Source: Vibrio rumoiensis | GTDB taxonomy: Bacteria > Pseudomonadota > Gammaproteobacteria > Enterobacterales > Vibrionaceae | DNA length: 64,000 nucleotides | Direction: 5' to 3' | NCBI RefSeq assembly: GCF_002218045.2 | Contig: NZ_AP018686.1 | Span: 248,001 to 312,000, forward strand | Shown here: positions 9,063 through 18,190 of the stretch, one piece after another | How positions within the stretch are numbered: position 1 is the first letter of the stretch | Layout: the number at the start of each line of letters is the position of its first letter | Translations under genes and position numbers: made by a program | Notes under the pieces: generated by a model | Database searches by the model: none | Seen by the model: only the letters and a program-made list of their open reading frames with translations | What the model was told of the DNA's origin: nothing

Positions 9063-10551
9063 ATGAAGTTGAATCTAGTTAACTTAGAGCATGTCACCGC
9101 AAGCTCACTCCTAGTCAAAATAATCTCAATGCAAAAGTTGGTATTGTGCATTTAGGTTTTGGCGCATTTCATCGCGCGCATCAGGCGTTAATTACCGATG
9201 TCGCAATGAAAGAATTTGGTGGCGACTGGAAAATTGTCGGCGTCAATAATTGGCGAGCAGCTGGTAAACCTGAATCGGAAACAGGGCTAGAGCAAGAGTT
9301 CTCAAGCCAAGATAACCTGTACACAGTTGCGGTTGGTCAAGATGAACAGGTTAACCTTGAAGTGATTGGTGCCGTTGAAGAGGTGCTTTTAATAATCAAG
9401 TTGAGAAAATTTGGTTATATGACCAGCGAAACAGTGAAAATTGTTTCTCTGACAATTACAGAAAAGGCTATTGCCATTTGCCAGCGACAGGTCATTTAGA
9501 TACAAATCATCCGTTAATTCAACATGATTTGCAGCATATTGACCAACCACACAGCGCTATTGGTTTTGGTTTCTGCCATCAAAACTCGTAAAGAGAAAGG
9601 TATTGCACCATTCACGCCATTAACTTGTGACAACCTACCTGAAAATGGTCATGTATTAAAACGTGTCGTATTGGATTTTGCACAGCAACTTGATCCTGAG
9701 CTAGCGGTATGGATTAAAGATAATATTGATTTTCCTTGCAGCATGGTCGACCGAATTGTGCCTCAAACGACCCAAGCGGATATCAATAAAATATCCCAAC
9801 AACTAGGGGTAGAGGATGATTGCTGCGTGAGCACAGAACCCTTTTACAATGGGTGATTGAAGATAAGTTTAATAACGAGCGACCGGCTTGGGAAACCTCT
9901 ATCGCCAATATTATGCTGACCGATGACGTTATTCCGTTCGAAAATATGAAGCTAAGGCTCAATGGCACTCATTCTTCTATTGCGTACTTGGGTTATTTAG
10001 CAGGCTATCAAACCGTTTCGGAAACCATGTCAGATCCAAGTTTTAGTGCATTTATCCGTTACTTAATGGATAAAGAGATTAGCCCTTCAGTGGATGTAAA
10101 AGGGATTGATCTTGAAGCCTATAAAGATCAGTTGATTGCAAGATACCAAAACATCGCGCTACAGCATCGTACCTGGCAGATTGCGATGGATGGTTCTCAA
10201 AAACTACCACAACGCTTTTTACAGACGATAGCGTTTGGTTTAGAAAATGATATCAATATTTCAGGCTTGGTACTCGCGGTGGCGGCATGGATGAAGTATG
10301 TGAGTGGTAGGGATGAGAATGGTGAAGACATTGATATCCGCGATCCGCTAAAAGCGACATTCAATGAGATATGGCGAGCGCATGGTGATTCTACATCAGA
10401 TGTCGTCAGCGCATTTTTGTCGTTAGATTCGGTATTTTCAGCTGAGTTAGCAAGTAATTCTATATTTAAAGCACAGTTAATAGATGCTTTAAATCAACTG
10501 ATTGAGCACGGATCTAAGCAAAGTGTTCAACAATTTATTCAAACTGTGTAG
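9063..10551 (+). pseudogene. uxuB: D-mannonate oxidoreductase (fructuronate reductase) UxuB, multiple frameshifts
   Basis: Interconverts D-fructuronate and D-mannonate with NAD(H); mannitol dehydrogenase family. Across the frames I can read KVGIVHLGFGAFHRAHQALI, SLTITEKGYC, the TCDNLPENGHV segment, FPCSMVDRIVPQTT, QWVIEDKFNNERPAWE and HRTWQIAMDGSQKLPQR. All match UxuB in order, and the reconstructed size is close to the ~486 residues of E. coli UxuB. At least four frame changes occur (near 9110, 9385-9465, 9560 and 9838), several at short homopolymers. A 20 bp gap separates it from uxuA. Confidence 0.85.
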
Positions 10552-10571
10552 CGCAGGCAAGGGTAAGTATT

Positions 10572-11623
10572 ATGAAAATGACATTTCGTTGGTATGGTGA
10601 AGGAAATGATAAAATCACCTTGACCAAATTAAACAAATTCCGGGTGTAGAAGGCGTAGTTTGGTCATTGCACGACATGCCGGCAGGCGCACTTTGGTCAC
10701 CAGAGCGTGTGGCGGAAGTCGAAAAACAAGCGCAAGAATATGGTTTTCATATTGACGTGGTAGAAAGCGTTAATGTGCATGAAGATATTAAACTGGGTCT
10801 TGATACTCGAGATCAATACATTGAAAACTACAAGCAAACGCTACGAGTGCTGGCTAAATTTGGTGTCAAAGTCGTTTGTTATAACTTTATGCCGGTATTT
10901 GATTGGACTCGCACTAATCTCTATAAAAAATGCCAGATGGTTCAAATGCTTTGTTTTTGAAAAAGTAAGATTAATGAAATTGACCCTATTGAGCTAATTG
11001 AGACGATTTCTAAAACACTGATGTGACCATGCCGGCTGGGAGCCTGAGCGTTTAGCTAACCTAAAGAACACCTTTAAACAATACGAGGGTTTTACTGCTG
11101 AAGATTTATGGAAAAACCTCCAATACTTCTTAGAGCAAATTATTCCGGTTGCTGAAGAATGTAATATCAAAATGGCGATTCACCCAGATGATCCTGCTTT
11201 CCCTATTTTTGCCACGCATCATCATTAATAAGGAAAATATCGGACGCTTCTTAAAGCTCGTTGATAGACCTCATAATGGTTTAACCGTATGTACCGGCTC
11301 ATTAGGTTCAATTGATAATGATATTCCTGCAATTATTGAAAGCTACCATGACCGCATACACTTCATGCATATTCGTAACGTAAAGCGTTTTGAAAATGGG
11401 GATTTCATCGAAAGTTCACACCGCGCGTGCGATGGTTCGGTTGATATTGTCGAAGTAGTAAAACGCTGCATAAATATGATTACCAAGGTTATGTTCGACC
11501 TGATCATGGACGTCATATTTGGGAGAAGAGAAGTGGGCAAGACCGGGTTATGGTCTATATGATCGTGCGCTTGGTATTATGTACATAAACGGTTTGTGGG
11601 ATACGTTAAACCATAAGTCGTAA
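10572..11623 (+). pseudogene. uxuA: Mannonate dehydratase UxuA, multiple frameshifts
   Basis: Dehydrates D-mannonate to 2-keto-3-deoxygluconate. The start reads MKMTFRWYGEGNDKITL. Family segments continue in order in shifting frames: IPGVEGVVWSLHDMPAG, GVKVVCYNFMPVFDWTRT, CNIKMAIHPDDPAFPIFG, NGLTVCTGSLGS, RIHFMHIRNVKR and the end GLWDTLNHKS. The DPA of the MAIHPDDPA motif and the CTGSLGS loop are typical of UxuA. Frame breaks occur near 10625, 10930, 11020, 11205 and 11480-11530. The reconstructed size is a little below the ~394 residues of E. coli UxuA. This is the last gene of the hexuronate block. Confidence 0.85.
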
Positions 11624-11652
11624 ATGATCTTCAATTGAAGTGAGCGATGAAG

Positions 11653-11697
11653 AGGCGAAGTACTGAGGTTTACAGTACTTCGCCTTTATTGTTTTTG
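11653..11697 (+). terminator. Intrinsic terminator after uxuA
   Basis: A perfect 13-bp stem, AGGCGAAGTACTG (11653-11665) with CAGTACTTCGCCT (11673-11685), has a 7-nt loop and is followed by TTATTGTTTTT. It lies between uxuA and the convergent ygjV-like gene. Confidence 0.88.
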
Positions 11698-11700
11698 GGA

Positions 11701-12247
11701 CTATTTCTTTTCATCCAACAGAGGAGATTCTATCGCTTCGTTAGACTCCAACTTTTTTATTGCGATATAAACGCATGATAGTAAATAAGTTTACGGTTAA
11801 TAACGTCGCTTCTAAGAGTGAGCCACCGATCGAGCCGACAATAATATTATTGGCCAGCCAGCATACCGCACCGATGATAAAGGCAATTCGCATTTGAATC
11901 CCTTTTAGGAGAAATACTGCAATGGTGCCTAATACTGAGCCTGCGATAGGAGTAAATCAAGTGGCCCTTCCGCTATCCATAAACCAAGTGCAATACTGAT
12001 GATTACAAAAAGGCGGCCACAACCTTGTTTGAGGTCTTAATCGCTGTGGCAGTTCGTAAGAAAGATAAAGGGTACTGATTGCTGAAATATTTGAACCCAA
12101 AAGGTAGAAGTGTAAAACGTTATTCAGCTGGAATATCACCATTAAAATTTTAAGCTTACGGTCATCCTTTTGATAAAAGTAGAAACCTAAGGCGAAGCTG
12201 AGAAAGCCAAGCCATTGAGCAAAAGAAAGGTTAATTAAAAATTCCAT
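11701..12247 (-). pseudogene. YgjV-family inner membrane protein, frameshifted
   Basis: Small integral membrane protein of unknown function, about 180 residues when frames are joined. It begins MEFLINLSFAQWLGFLSFALGFYFYQKDDRK and continues NNVLHFYLLGSNISAIST, as in the YgjV family. After frame changes near 12035 and 11950 the reverse strand gives PIAGSVLGTIAVFLL, RIAFIIGAVCWLANNIIVG and an end KKLESNEAIESPLLDEKK with stop at 11701-11703. Five or six hydrophobic helices are visible. It is convergent with uxuA. Confidence 0.7.
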
Positions 12248-12657
12248 GTAATAGCCTTAAGCGAAGAAAGCAAAGATGGCAATAGGGCTGGAGTCTAAAG
12301 CCGAATGATAATAAGTATTGTGATGTGCGAAAGTTGTTATACCAATTAGATTAACATGGTAAAGCATGATTTGAAATAAAATGAAATACCTTTTCATTAA
12401 ATAGTGATTTGGTGCAAGGAATGCAGGTAAACAGCAATATATTGGTGCGGTTATTCGCTAGGGATATTGACCTATACATTTTAGTTCGTAGCCCATAGTC
12501 TTTATTTTTAAGGTGTAATAAATCCCTAATAATGGAAGATATTTCCTATAAATTTCGTTAAAATGGCAGGAATTATGACCAATGTATTTTAGTTAACTAT
12601 AATTTGGCTTAAACGACTGGTTTGTTAACAATTTCATCGCGTGAAAGGGAATATAAT
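12248..12657. other. 410-bp non-coding gap with an operator-like 12-mer
   Basis: No gene is seen between the divergent ygjV-like and lipoprotein genes. The sequence GTTATACCAATT at 12336-12347 is the exact reverse complement of the 12-mer in the two hexuronate operators. It could be a third regulator site or an unrelated repeat end common in Vibrio intergenic DNA. The promoter of the lipoprotein gene should be here; a TATAAT at about 12598 is a candidate -10 element. Confidence 0.4.
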
Positions 12658-13323
12658 ATGAGAAAAATTTACTTAGCTTTAGCTATTGCAGGGGTGCTTG
12701 CTGGATGCTCTTCTAACTCGGATAAAGCGCCTGTAAATACTACACCGGTACCCGCTATGGGCAAAGTCGCTCATGGTGCATTTACTCGTTTCGCTTTAAA
12801 TGGCAACAGCAGTGGTGCTTGGTTGGTGCATGCTACGCCAGAGTTAGGTTTGGGTGCGGTTGAAGCAACGAATATTACCGCTTCAGGTGATCCTGGTTCT
12901 CTACGTTTGTTTTACCCTTCAATCAATGAAAGCTCAACATTACAAGCGGGGCCTGGTGTAAGCCAAATCATTCCTAACATTGAACCCGATACCGACTATC
13001 TTTTGACGGTTTATTACCGTGATGAGAAAGGCGATGAGTCACCAAACTTACTTGAGTTGGGCGTGAAAGATATGGGTGTTGGTTCTCTAGCGGGTAACAC
13101 AGTCAGAACAAAGACATTCACGAATGATGCTATCGATTCTGACGGCGATGATACGAATGGTTTCCGTAAAGTGGAATTAGCCTTTAATTCAGGCAGTAAC
13201 ACAACTTTGGAAGTTTATGCTCTAACTCATTTAAGCAGCACTGAAAATATCGATGTTAATGGCGACGTGGCATTCCAAACAGAAGTGTTTATTGATGATG
13301 TTGTACTAGAGTCTGATGATTAA
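12658..13323 (+). CDS. Lipoprotein of unknown function
   Basis: Predicted lipoprotein of 221 residues. The signal peptide MRKIYLALAIAGVLAGC ends in a clear lipobox (LAGC), followed by SSNSDKAP. I chose the ATG at 12658 because AAAGGGA precedes it and the signal peptide starts there; the longer frame from 12622 adds residues without signal character. The rest is rich in beta-type sequence (FTRFALNGNSSGAWLVHATP, TDYLLTVYYRDEKGDE, ending VAFQTEVFIDDVVLESDD) and may form a jelly-roll or carbohydrate-binding fold. That is only an impression, and I do not recognise the family. It ends convergent to the second lapD gene, with a strong terminator between. Confidence 0.8.
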   Translation: MRKIYLALAIAGVLAGCSSNSDKAPVNTTPVPAMGKVAHGAFTRFALNGNSSGAWLVHATPELGLGAVEATNITASGDPGSLRLFYPSINESSTLQAGPGVSQIIPNIEPDTDYLLTVYYRDEKGDESPNLLELGVKDMGVGSLAGNTVRTKTFTNDAIDSDGDDTNGFRKVELAFNSGSNTTLEVYALTHLSSTENIDVNGDVAFQTEVFIDDVVLESDD

Positions 13324-13369
13324 TCGAGCTTAATATCTAAAGCTCTAATCATTAGAACCTAGTACCAGA

Positions 13370-13406
13370 AACCCCCTGATATTTTCTATCAGGGGGTTTT
13401 CTTTTT
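13370..13406 (+). terminator. Intrinsic terminator after the lipoprotein gene
   Basis: AACCCCCTGATA (13370-13381) pairs perfectly with TATCAGGGGGTT (13387-13398) around TTTTC. TTCTTTTT follows. It sits between the lipoprotein gene and the convergent lapD paralogue. Confidence 0.9.
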
Positions 13407-13410
13407 ACGG

Positions 13411-15376
13411 TTATTTGTCAGCGTTTTTATGGCCGTTTAATTCTAGCTTATCGGTAATGAACCCTTGGAAGCGTCGAATATCAAGCTCAACTAATTGATC
13501 AATTTGCTTTAAATTCTCTACATGAGTTGCAATCATGCCAATGCCTAAGTTTTTGGCGATGCGAGTCATAGAAGCGAGAAGGTCATATTTTGCCGGATCA
13601 TCCAATTGGCTCGTATACGTAAAATCTAATTTGACATAGGTCGGGTGAACTTGATGTAAGTAATCGATAGAGCTGAAAGTATGACCAAAGTTATCAATAC
13701 CAAACTTGAACGAATGCTGGAGTAGTAATTGAGTAATAACTTTTTCTTCAAGGTGCTTAGTGAAGCAAACCTCAGGAAACTCAAATACCAGCGTCTCTAA
13801 GTTGAGGGTTAGCTTTTAGCATTTGAGTTAAGAAGACTACAAATTGGCTATTATGAAGACTATCTTTACTTATATTAACGGTAATCGGTGACTTGCTTGG
13901 GTTAGCAGCCAATTGCTTACTCACAAGCGTTAATACATGATTATCGAATTGATAGGCCACATCACTATCTTCTAGTGCAGTAATAAAATGATTGGCTGTG
14001 TAGATAATATTATCCACTTCAATATAGGCAAAGGCCTCGTAGTGCAGGATTTGTTGCTCTTTATTAATCGCTGGTTGAAGTCGAATTTTGACCTGTTGAT
14101 TTTCAATACCTTGTTTAACAAAGTTCTGCCATTCCATTTTACCCTTTGTAAACTCAGGCAAAATAGTATTTTCATTATATAAAAATAGTATTTTCATTAT
14201 ATAAAATGCTTTTAAGCCGCTTTGTTGACGAGCTTGAGTTAGGGCGCTATCAAGTTGGGTGAAAACTGTTCTCATGTCGGTTTGATGATGTAAAACCATC
14301 ATCCCAATAGAGGCTGAGTTATCTTCAATTAATTCGTTCGGTTGCCATTCATTAACGAGATTAAGTGCGGTCTCTGATACTTGTTCTAAATACTCATAAT
14401 GGCAATGAGGGACCAGTAAAATAAACTCAGAACGACTAAAGCGAGAAAAGGTACTTCTTCCGTCAACAAATGAACTTAATTTCTGAGCAAGTTCTTTAAC
14501 CATGCTATCGGCTTTATCAAATTCTTTGTTTTCATACGCATCTTCAATGGCATCGACTTTCATTAACCACAGACCACAATGATCATGGGTGTTAGAAGTT
14601 AGCCATGGTTCAAGTTGAGTGATGAAATATTCACGATTACTTAACTCAGAAACAGGATCTTGGTAAGCGCGCATACGTAGGCGTTTTACTTCATTTGCCG
14701 ATTGTAAGTAATGAGCTTCAATATGCTTACTCATGTAATTAATCGCTTGTATCACATCAGAGAGTTCACGAGTATTGACTTGAGGAATAGGGTCGCCAAA
14801 CTTATTTAAGCTAATTTCATTCGCACGCTTTTGTATGTCCTTTAATGGTTTGAACATGACTCGAAGTATGATGATCATCGAGATTGCAGCAAGTAATGAA
14901 TTAATAATAAATGCGGTGAGCAAGCGTAGAGTCAGCGCCCATAATTGGTCATAACCTGTTGCCGTATTATTGGTGACAGTTAAGGTTGCGGCTTGCATCC
15001 AACCATCCATTAATACGCGAGATTCTGTTAGCTCTTCAAAAGGCGCAATTTTTTGAAACCATTCAGGTGAGTCAGAATTTTGATTAAGATTCTTACGTTG
15101 AATTTGGGTATTGCTATCATTTATTTTGAGTGTGATAGAACCGTAGAAGCCACTATCAAAAGAGGCATTAATGACGGACTCTAAACCCACTTTATCTTTT
15201 TGATGAATGAACGGAGTTAGCGCAATATTCAATGCGCTGATCATGTTCGTCATCTCAATCTTTTGCTGAGTCTTCAGGTAAGTATGGCTAGAGTGGAGTA
15301 GTAAGCCAAAAACCGATGTCGTCAATATTAAGAAGGTTATCGATAACCAAATTTGAAATTTATTATATAGACTCAT
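13411..15376 (-). pseudogene. LapD-like c-di-GMP receptor, second copy, frameshifted
   Basis: Inner-membrane protein that senses cytoplasmic c-di-GMP and controls a periplasmic LapG protease. The domains in order are: an N-terminal membrane helix; a periplasmic LapD/MoxY-type domain (~residues 30-150); a second helix (LLTAFIINSLLAAISMIIILRV); HAMP (PLKDIQKRANEISLNKFGD); degenerate GGDEF (RFSRSEFILL replaces GGDEF); and degenerate EAL (LHYEAFAYI). Loss of both catalytic motifs fits a receptor rather than an enzyme. The reading frame breaks near 13780 and again near 13605. The remaining EAL portion (FGIDNFGHTFSSIDYL, YVKLDF, FQGFITDKLELNGHKNADK) ends at 13411. It is the last gene of the Lap cluster, 73 bp after lapG. 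Confidence 0.85.
14162..14205. repeat. 22-bp tandem duplication inside the second lapD gene
   Basis: The 22-bp unit beginning AATAGTATTTTCATT occurs twice back to back (14162-14183 and 14184-14205). On the coding strand it adds seven residues (YIMKILF) before LYNENTILPEF. The frame is kept only because one T is also missing at the junction (22 minus 1 is 21). Confidence 0.85.
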
Positions 15377-15449
15377 AGCATCATTGATCCAAGTTTATAA
15401 TAGGGTGATGAGTGTCATGCTGACTTGCTTACGTAATTTTGCCACATAC

Positions 15450-16073
15450 TTAAATTGGAGACATTACCGGCCGGCACTCAGCCTGCGCCTCCTTTGTGAT
15501 CCATAAGTTAGTGGCGTTAAAACTATAGACAGGAACGAGATCGCTTCTTTGACTGGCCGGTTTTATTTCGCCATCAATATTATCTAAAATTAAAGGCATT
15601 GAACTTGGCGTTTCATAATAGGCAACGACCATATGAAATTGGTTTAATGTCAGTGATTTTACGTAGATTAAGCGCAATTTCTCGTCATCTACCCCTAATT
15701 CTCGCAGGGTATAATATTTGGCAATACTAAAATCTTCACAGTCTCCACCGCCAGCATTAAGAAACTGCACCGGTGTTGCCCAATAATCATCTTCACCCTA
15801 TAACTTTATATCATCAATAAACACTAATTGATTAAAAAGTTATTCACTTCGGATAATTGTAGAGAGAGGAGTGATTCTGTAAGTTATGGGTGATCTAGCC
15901 ATGCTTTGATTCGTAAACCAGCACGTTGTCCAAAATGCCTCATGACTGAAGGTAATGATTTGTTGTTAACAGCAGTGAGAGCCGAAGCTCACTGAAATGA
16001 TTAACAAGATTAAGAAAAGATAGGCGGTAAGCGAGAAAGAGAGAAAAGATCTCTTAGTCTTTACGTTGATCAT
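15450..16073 (-). pseudogene. lapG: LapG-like periplasmic cysteine protease, frameshifted and with an in-frame TAG
   Basis: Transglutaminase-like (BTLCP, DUF920) protease that cuts LapA-type adhesins after a di-alanine motif. The catalytic set is visible: cysteine in GGGDCEDFSIAKYYTL, histidine in LNQFHMVVAYY, aspartate in LILDNIDG. Upstream, in broken frames, I read a signal anchor (MINVKTKRSFLSFSLTAYLFLILLII), then MRHFGQRAGLRIKAWLDHP, LTESLLSLQLSEVNNFFNQLVFIDD and GEDDYWATPVQFL. That is a complete ~207-residue LapG. The codon at 15798-15800 is TAG where the family has tryptophan (TGG) before GEDDYWATP. Frame changes occur near 15985, 15893 and 15830. The start overlaps the preceding OmpA-like gene by 20 bp. 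Confidence 0.85.
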
Positions 16074-16646
16074 AGATAGTCCAGCTTTCTACTACGCTGC
16101 TATCCATCCCTACCACTGAGGCAGTAACACGACGGCTTAATGTCATAGTTTCTTCTCTCGATGTTGCTTGAATTGATCGCTGTCACCGTAACCTACGGTT
16201 TCAATACGTTTAGGACTGACGCCTGCGGCAACCAAGGCTTTATAGACATTCGCTGCACGATGTATCGAGAGGTACTTGTTGTGCTCTGCCGGGCCAACTG
16301 GGCTAGCATAACCATTAAGTACAATATGAGTTTGTGGATATTTATCTAAGAAACTACTCATATTCTTAATGTGCTTATCATAAGCGGCAGGAATCACGGT
16401 TGAATCGTTAGCAAATAAAATGTGTAGTTTATTTTCTTCTTCTGAATGGACAACAGTAGGGCAACCATTGTTATCAATCACGGCGTTTTTACGAGTATTA
16501 GCACATAAATCACGCGCGTTGATCACACCGTCATTATCTGAATCGCTCAAATCTTTTGAATGAAAGGCGATTGGCGGTGGATCAGATTCTAGGTTTGAAC
16601 ATGCACCCAATAGTAAAACCAATAAAGAAAGAGTTAATGCTTTCAT
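16054..16646 (-). pseudogene. OmpA-family lipoprotein in the Lap operon, frameshifted near its end
   Basis: Lipoprotein with an OmpA C-terminal peptidoglycan-binding domain, about 197 residues when repaired. Signal MKALTLSLLVLLLGAC ends at a lipobox cysteine. A TSP3-like calcium loop (DSDNDGVINARDLC) precedes the OmpA domain (THIVLNGYASPVGPAEHNKYLSIHRAANVYKALVAAGV, RIETVGYGDSDQF). The frame as given stops at 16143. A one-base shift near 16165 continues to EETMTLSRRVTASVVG and VVESWTIYDQRKD, with stop TAA at 16054-16056. It lies 9 bp after lapE and overlaps lapG. It may anchor or stabilise the exporter at the peptidoglycan; that role is inferred from context. Confidence 0.82.
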
Positions 16647-16655
16647 AATATTTCC

Positions 16656-17968
16656 TTATTTAGACGAACGAGCCCATTCATCAGGGATGGCAACACGTAA
16701 CTCATTCAGAAGCAGACCTGTTGAATTCAATAGGCGATAATCAGCAATAATACCAGAATAGTGTGCGCTTAAATAAGCTTTACGAGATTCAAATAACTCA
16801 TTTTCGGTGTTTAATAGGTCCAATAAGGTTCGTTTACCGATTTTGTATTGCTTCTCATAAGCGATGATGGTTTTTGCCGCAGAATCTACGTGTTGTTGAA
16901 GAAACTTTTCTTGTGATTCCGCCAGTTCTTTAGCACTCCATGATAAACGGGTGCTTTCTTCTAATAAGCGGTAGGCGTTATCTCGAATATTTTTCGCTTT
17001 GTTGATTTGGCTGGCAGCTGAACGACTGTCTGCTGCGTCACTACCACCGTTGTACAGGTTGTAGTTCATTTTAAGCATTACTTTAAGCTCATCAGTATCC
17101 CCATCAGATGCGTCAATTTCATCACCATATTTCTGTGAGCCTTCGACAGTAAATGTCGGTAACATAGTGCCTTTGGTTTGTTCGTATTGATATTGAGCGG
17201 CTTGCACATCATGGTAAGCCAAATACATAGTTGGGTTATTGGCTTTGGCTTCTCAAGCGCATCATTTAGCGACTTAGCGATGTAAGTATCATCAACTTTA
17301 GGTTTTCTTAAATCTTGAGGGTAAGAGCCAACTATTCTTACAAATGCTGTAATTTTGTCGTTAAGGTTACTTTGAGCTGAAAGTAAGTTGGTATTGGCTT
17401 GTGCAACACGTCCCTCAACCTGAACGAGATCTGCCGTTGAGCTTAAACCTGAATCTGTACGTTTTTTGATATCACGATAGATACGCATGTGAACATCATG
17501 GTTTGCTTGAGATAGGGTAACCACCTCTTGGGCTTGAATGACATCAATATAAGCTTCAGCAGTGGATAATGCCATATCTTGGGCATCAGCGAGTAATTGA
17601 TAGCGTTGAGATTCAGCTTCTGCTTTTGTTCTTTTTATATCGTTATAAGTGCTTGAGCCATCCCAGATTAACTGACGAATACTGATTTGAGCGTAGCGAG
17701 GGTTGTATTCGCCTTGAGAGCCTGCACTGTTGTCATAATCTTCATAGCCGACACCAGCTTCAAGATCGACCGATGGTAAATATTTACCAGTTGAGGCTCG
17801 GCTGGTTTCTTTTTGGCTGATAAATTCATTGTAGGTTGATTGAATATTTGGGTTTGTTGTTAATGCATTGGCAATCGCTTGTTCAAGAGATTGCGCGTAT
17901 GTTGGCAGAGCGATTAATTGGCAACCAAGGAAAATGGCTAATTTATTTATCTTTGGAGTTTTTATCAT
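16656..17968 (-). pseudogene. lapE: TolC-family outer membrane protein LapE, one-base frameshift
   Basis: Outer-membrane channel of the type I secretion system, ~437 residues when repaired. The signal peptide ends TYAQ and is followed by SLEQAIANALTTNPNIQSTYNEF, typical of TolC/LapE proteins. The paired TolC repeats are visible (LSTAEAYIDVIQAQEVV in the first half, SAHYSGIIADYRLLNSTGLLL in the second). Three ATGs lie in tandem (17974, 17971, 17968). AAGAGG abuts the first, so the third is the best-spaced start. Near 17250 the sequence is one A short on the coding strand; restoring it joins ALEKAKANNPTMYLAYHDV. It is 216 bp downstream of lapB. Confidence 0.88.
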
Positions 17969-18190
17969 CATCATCCTCTTAACATGCTAGATAGTTAAGC
18001 GTTAAGGAAAGGGTATATAAAGCCGAAAACGGACAAAAATTTAGATTTACACGATATTACAGGGTATTTAGAAAAAATAATATACCCTTTAACTGATAAA
18101 CGGTGTTAAATATACAAATTTAAACGCATGATTTTGTTTAAATCATATCAGTCTAGACAAAATCATGCGAATAAATTAGTTGTATGTTTG

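Noticed and set aside
8885..9151. Minus-strand frame of 88 codons between dctP and uxuB
   Set aside because: No recognisable family. It covers the hairpin at 8908-8944 and runs into the uxuB coding region.
12622..12657. Longer start for the lipoprotein gene
   Set aside because: The extra residues precede the signal peptide. The internal ATG at 12658 has a good ribosome site and gives a proper lipoprotein signal.
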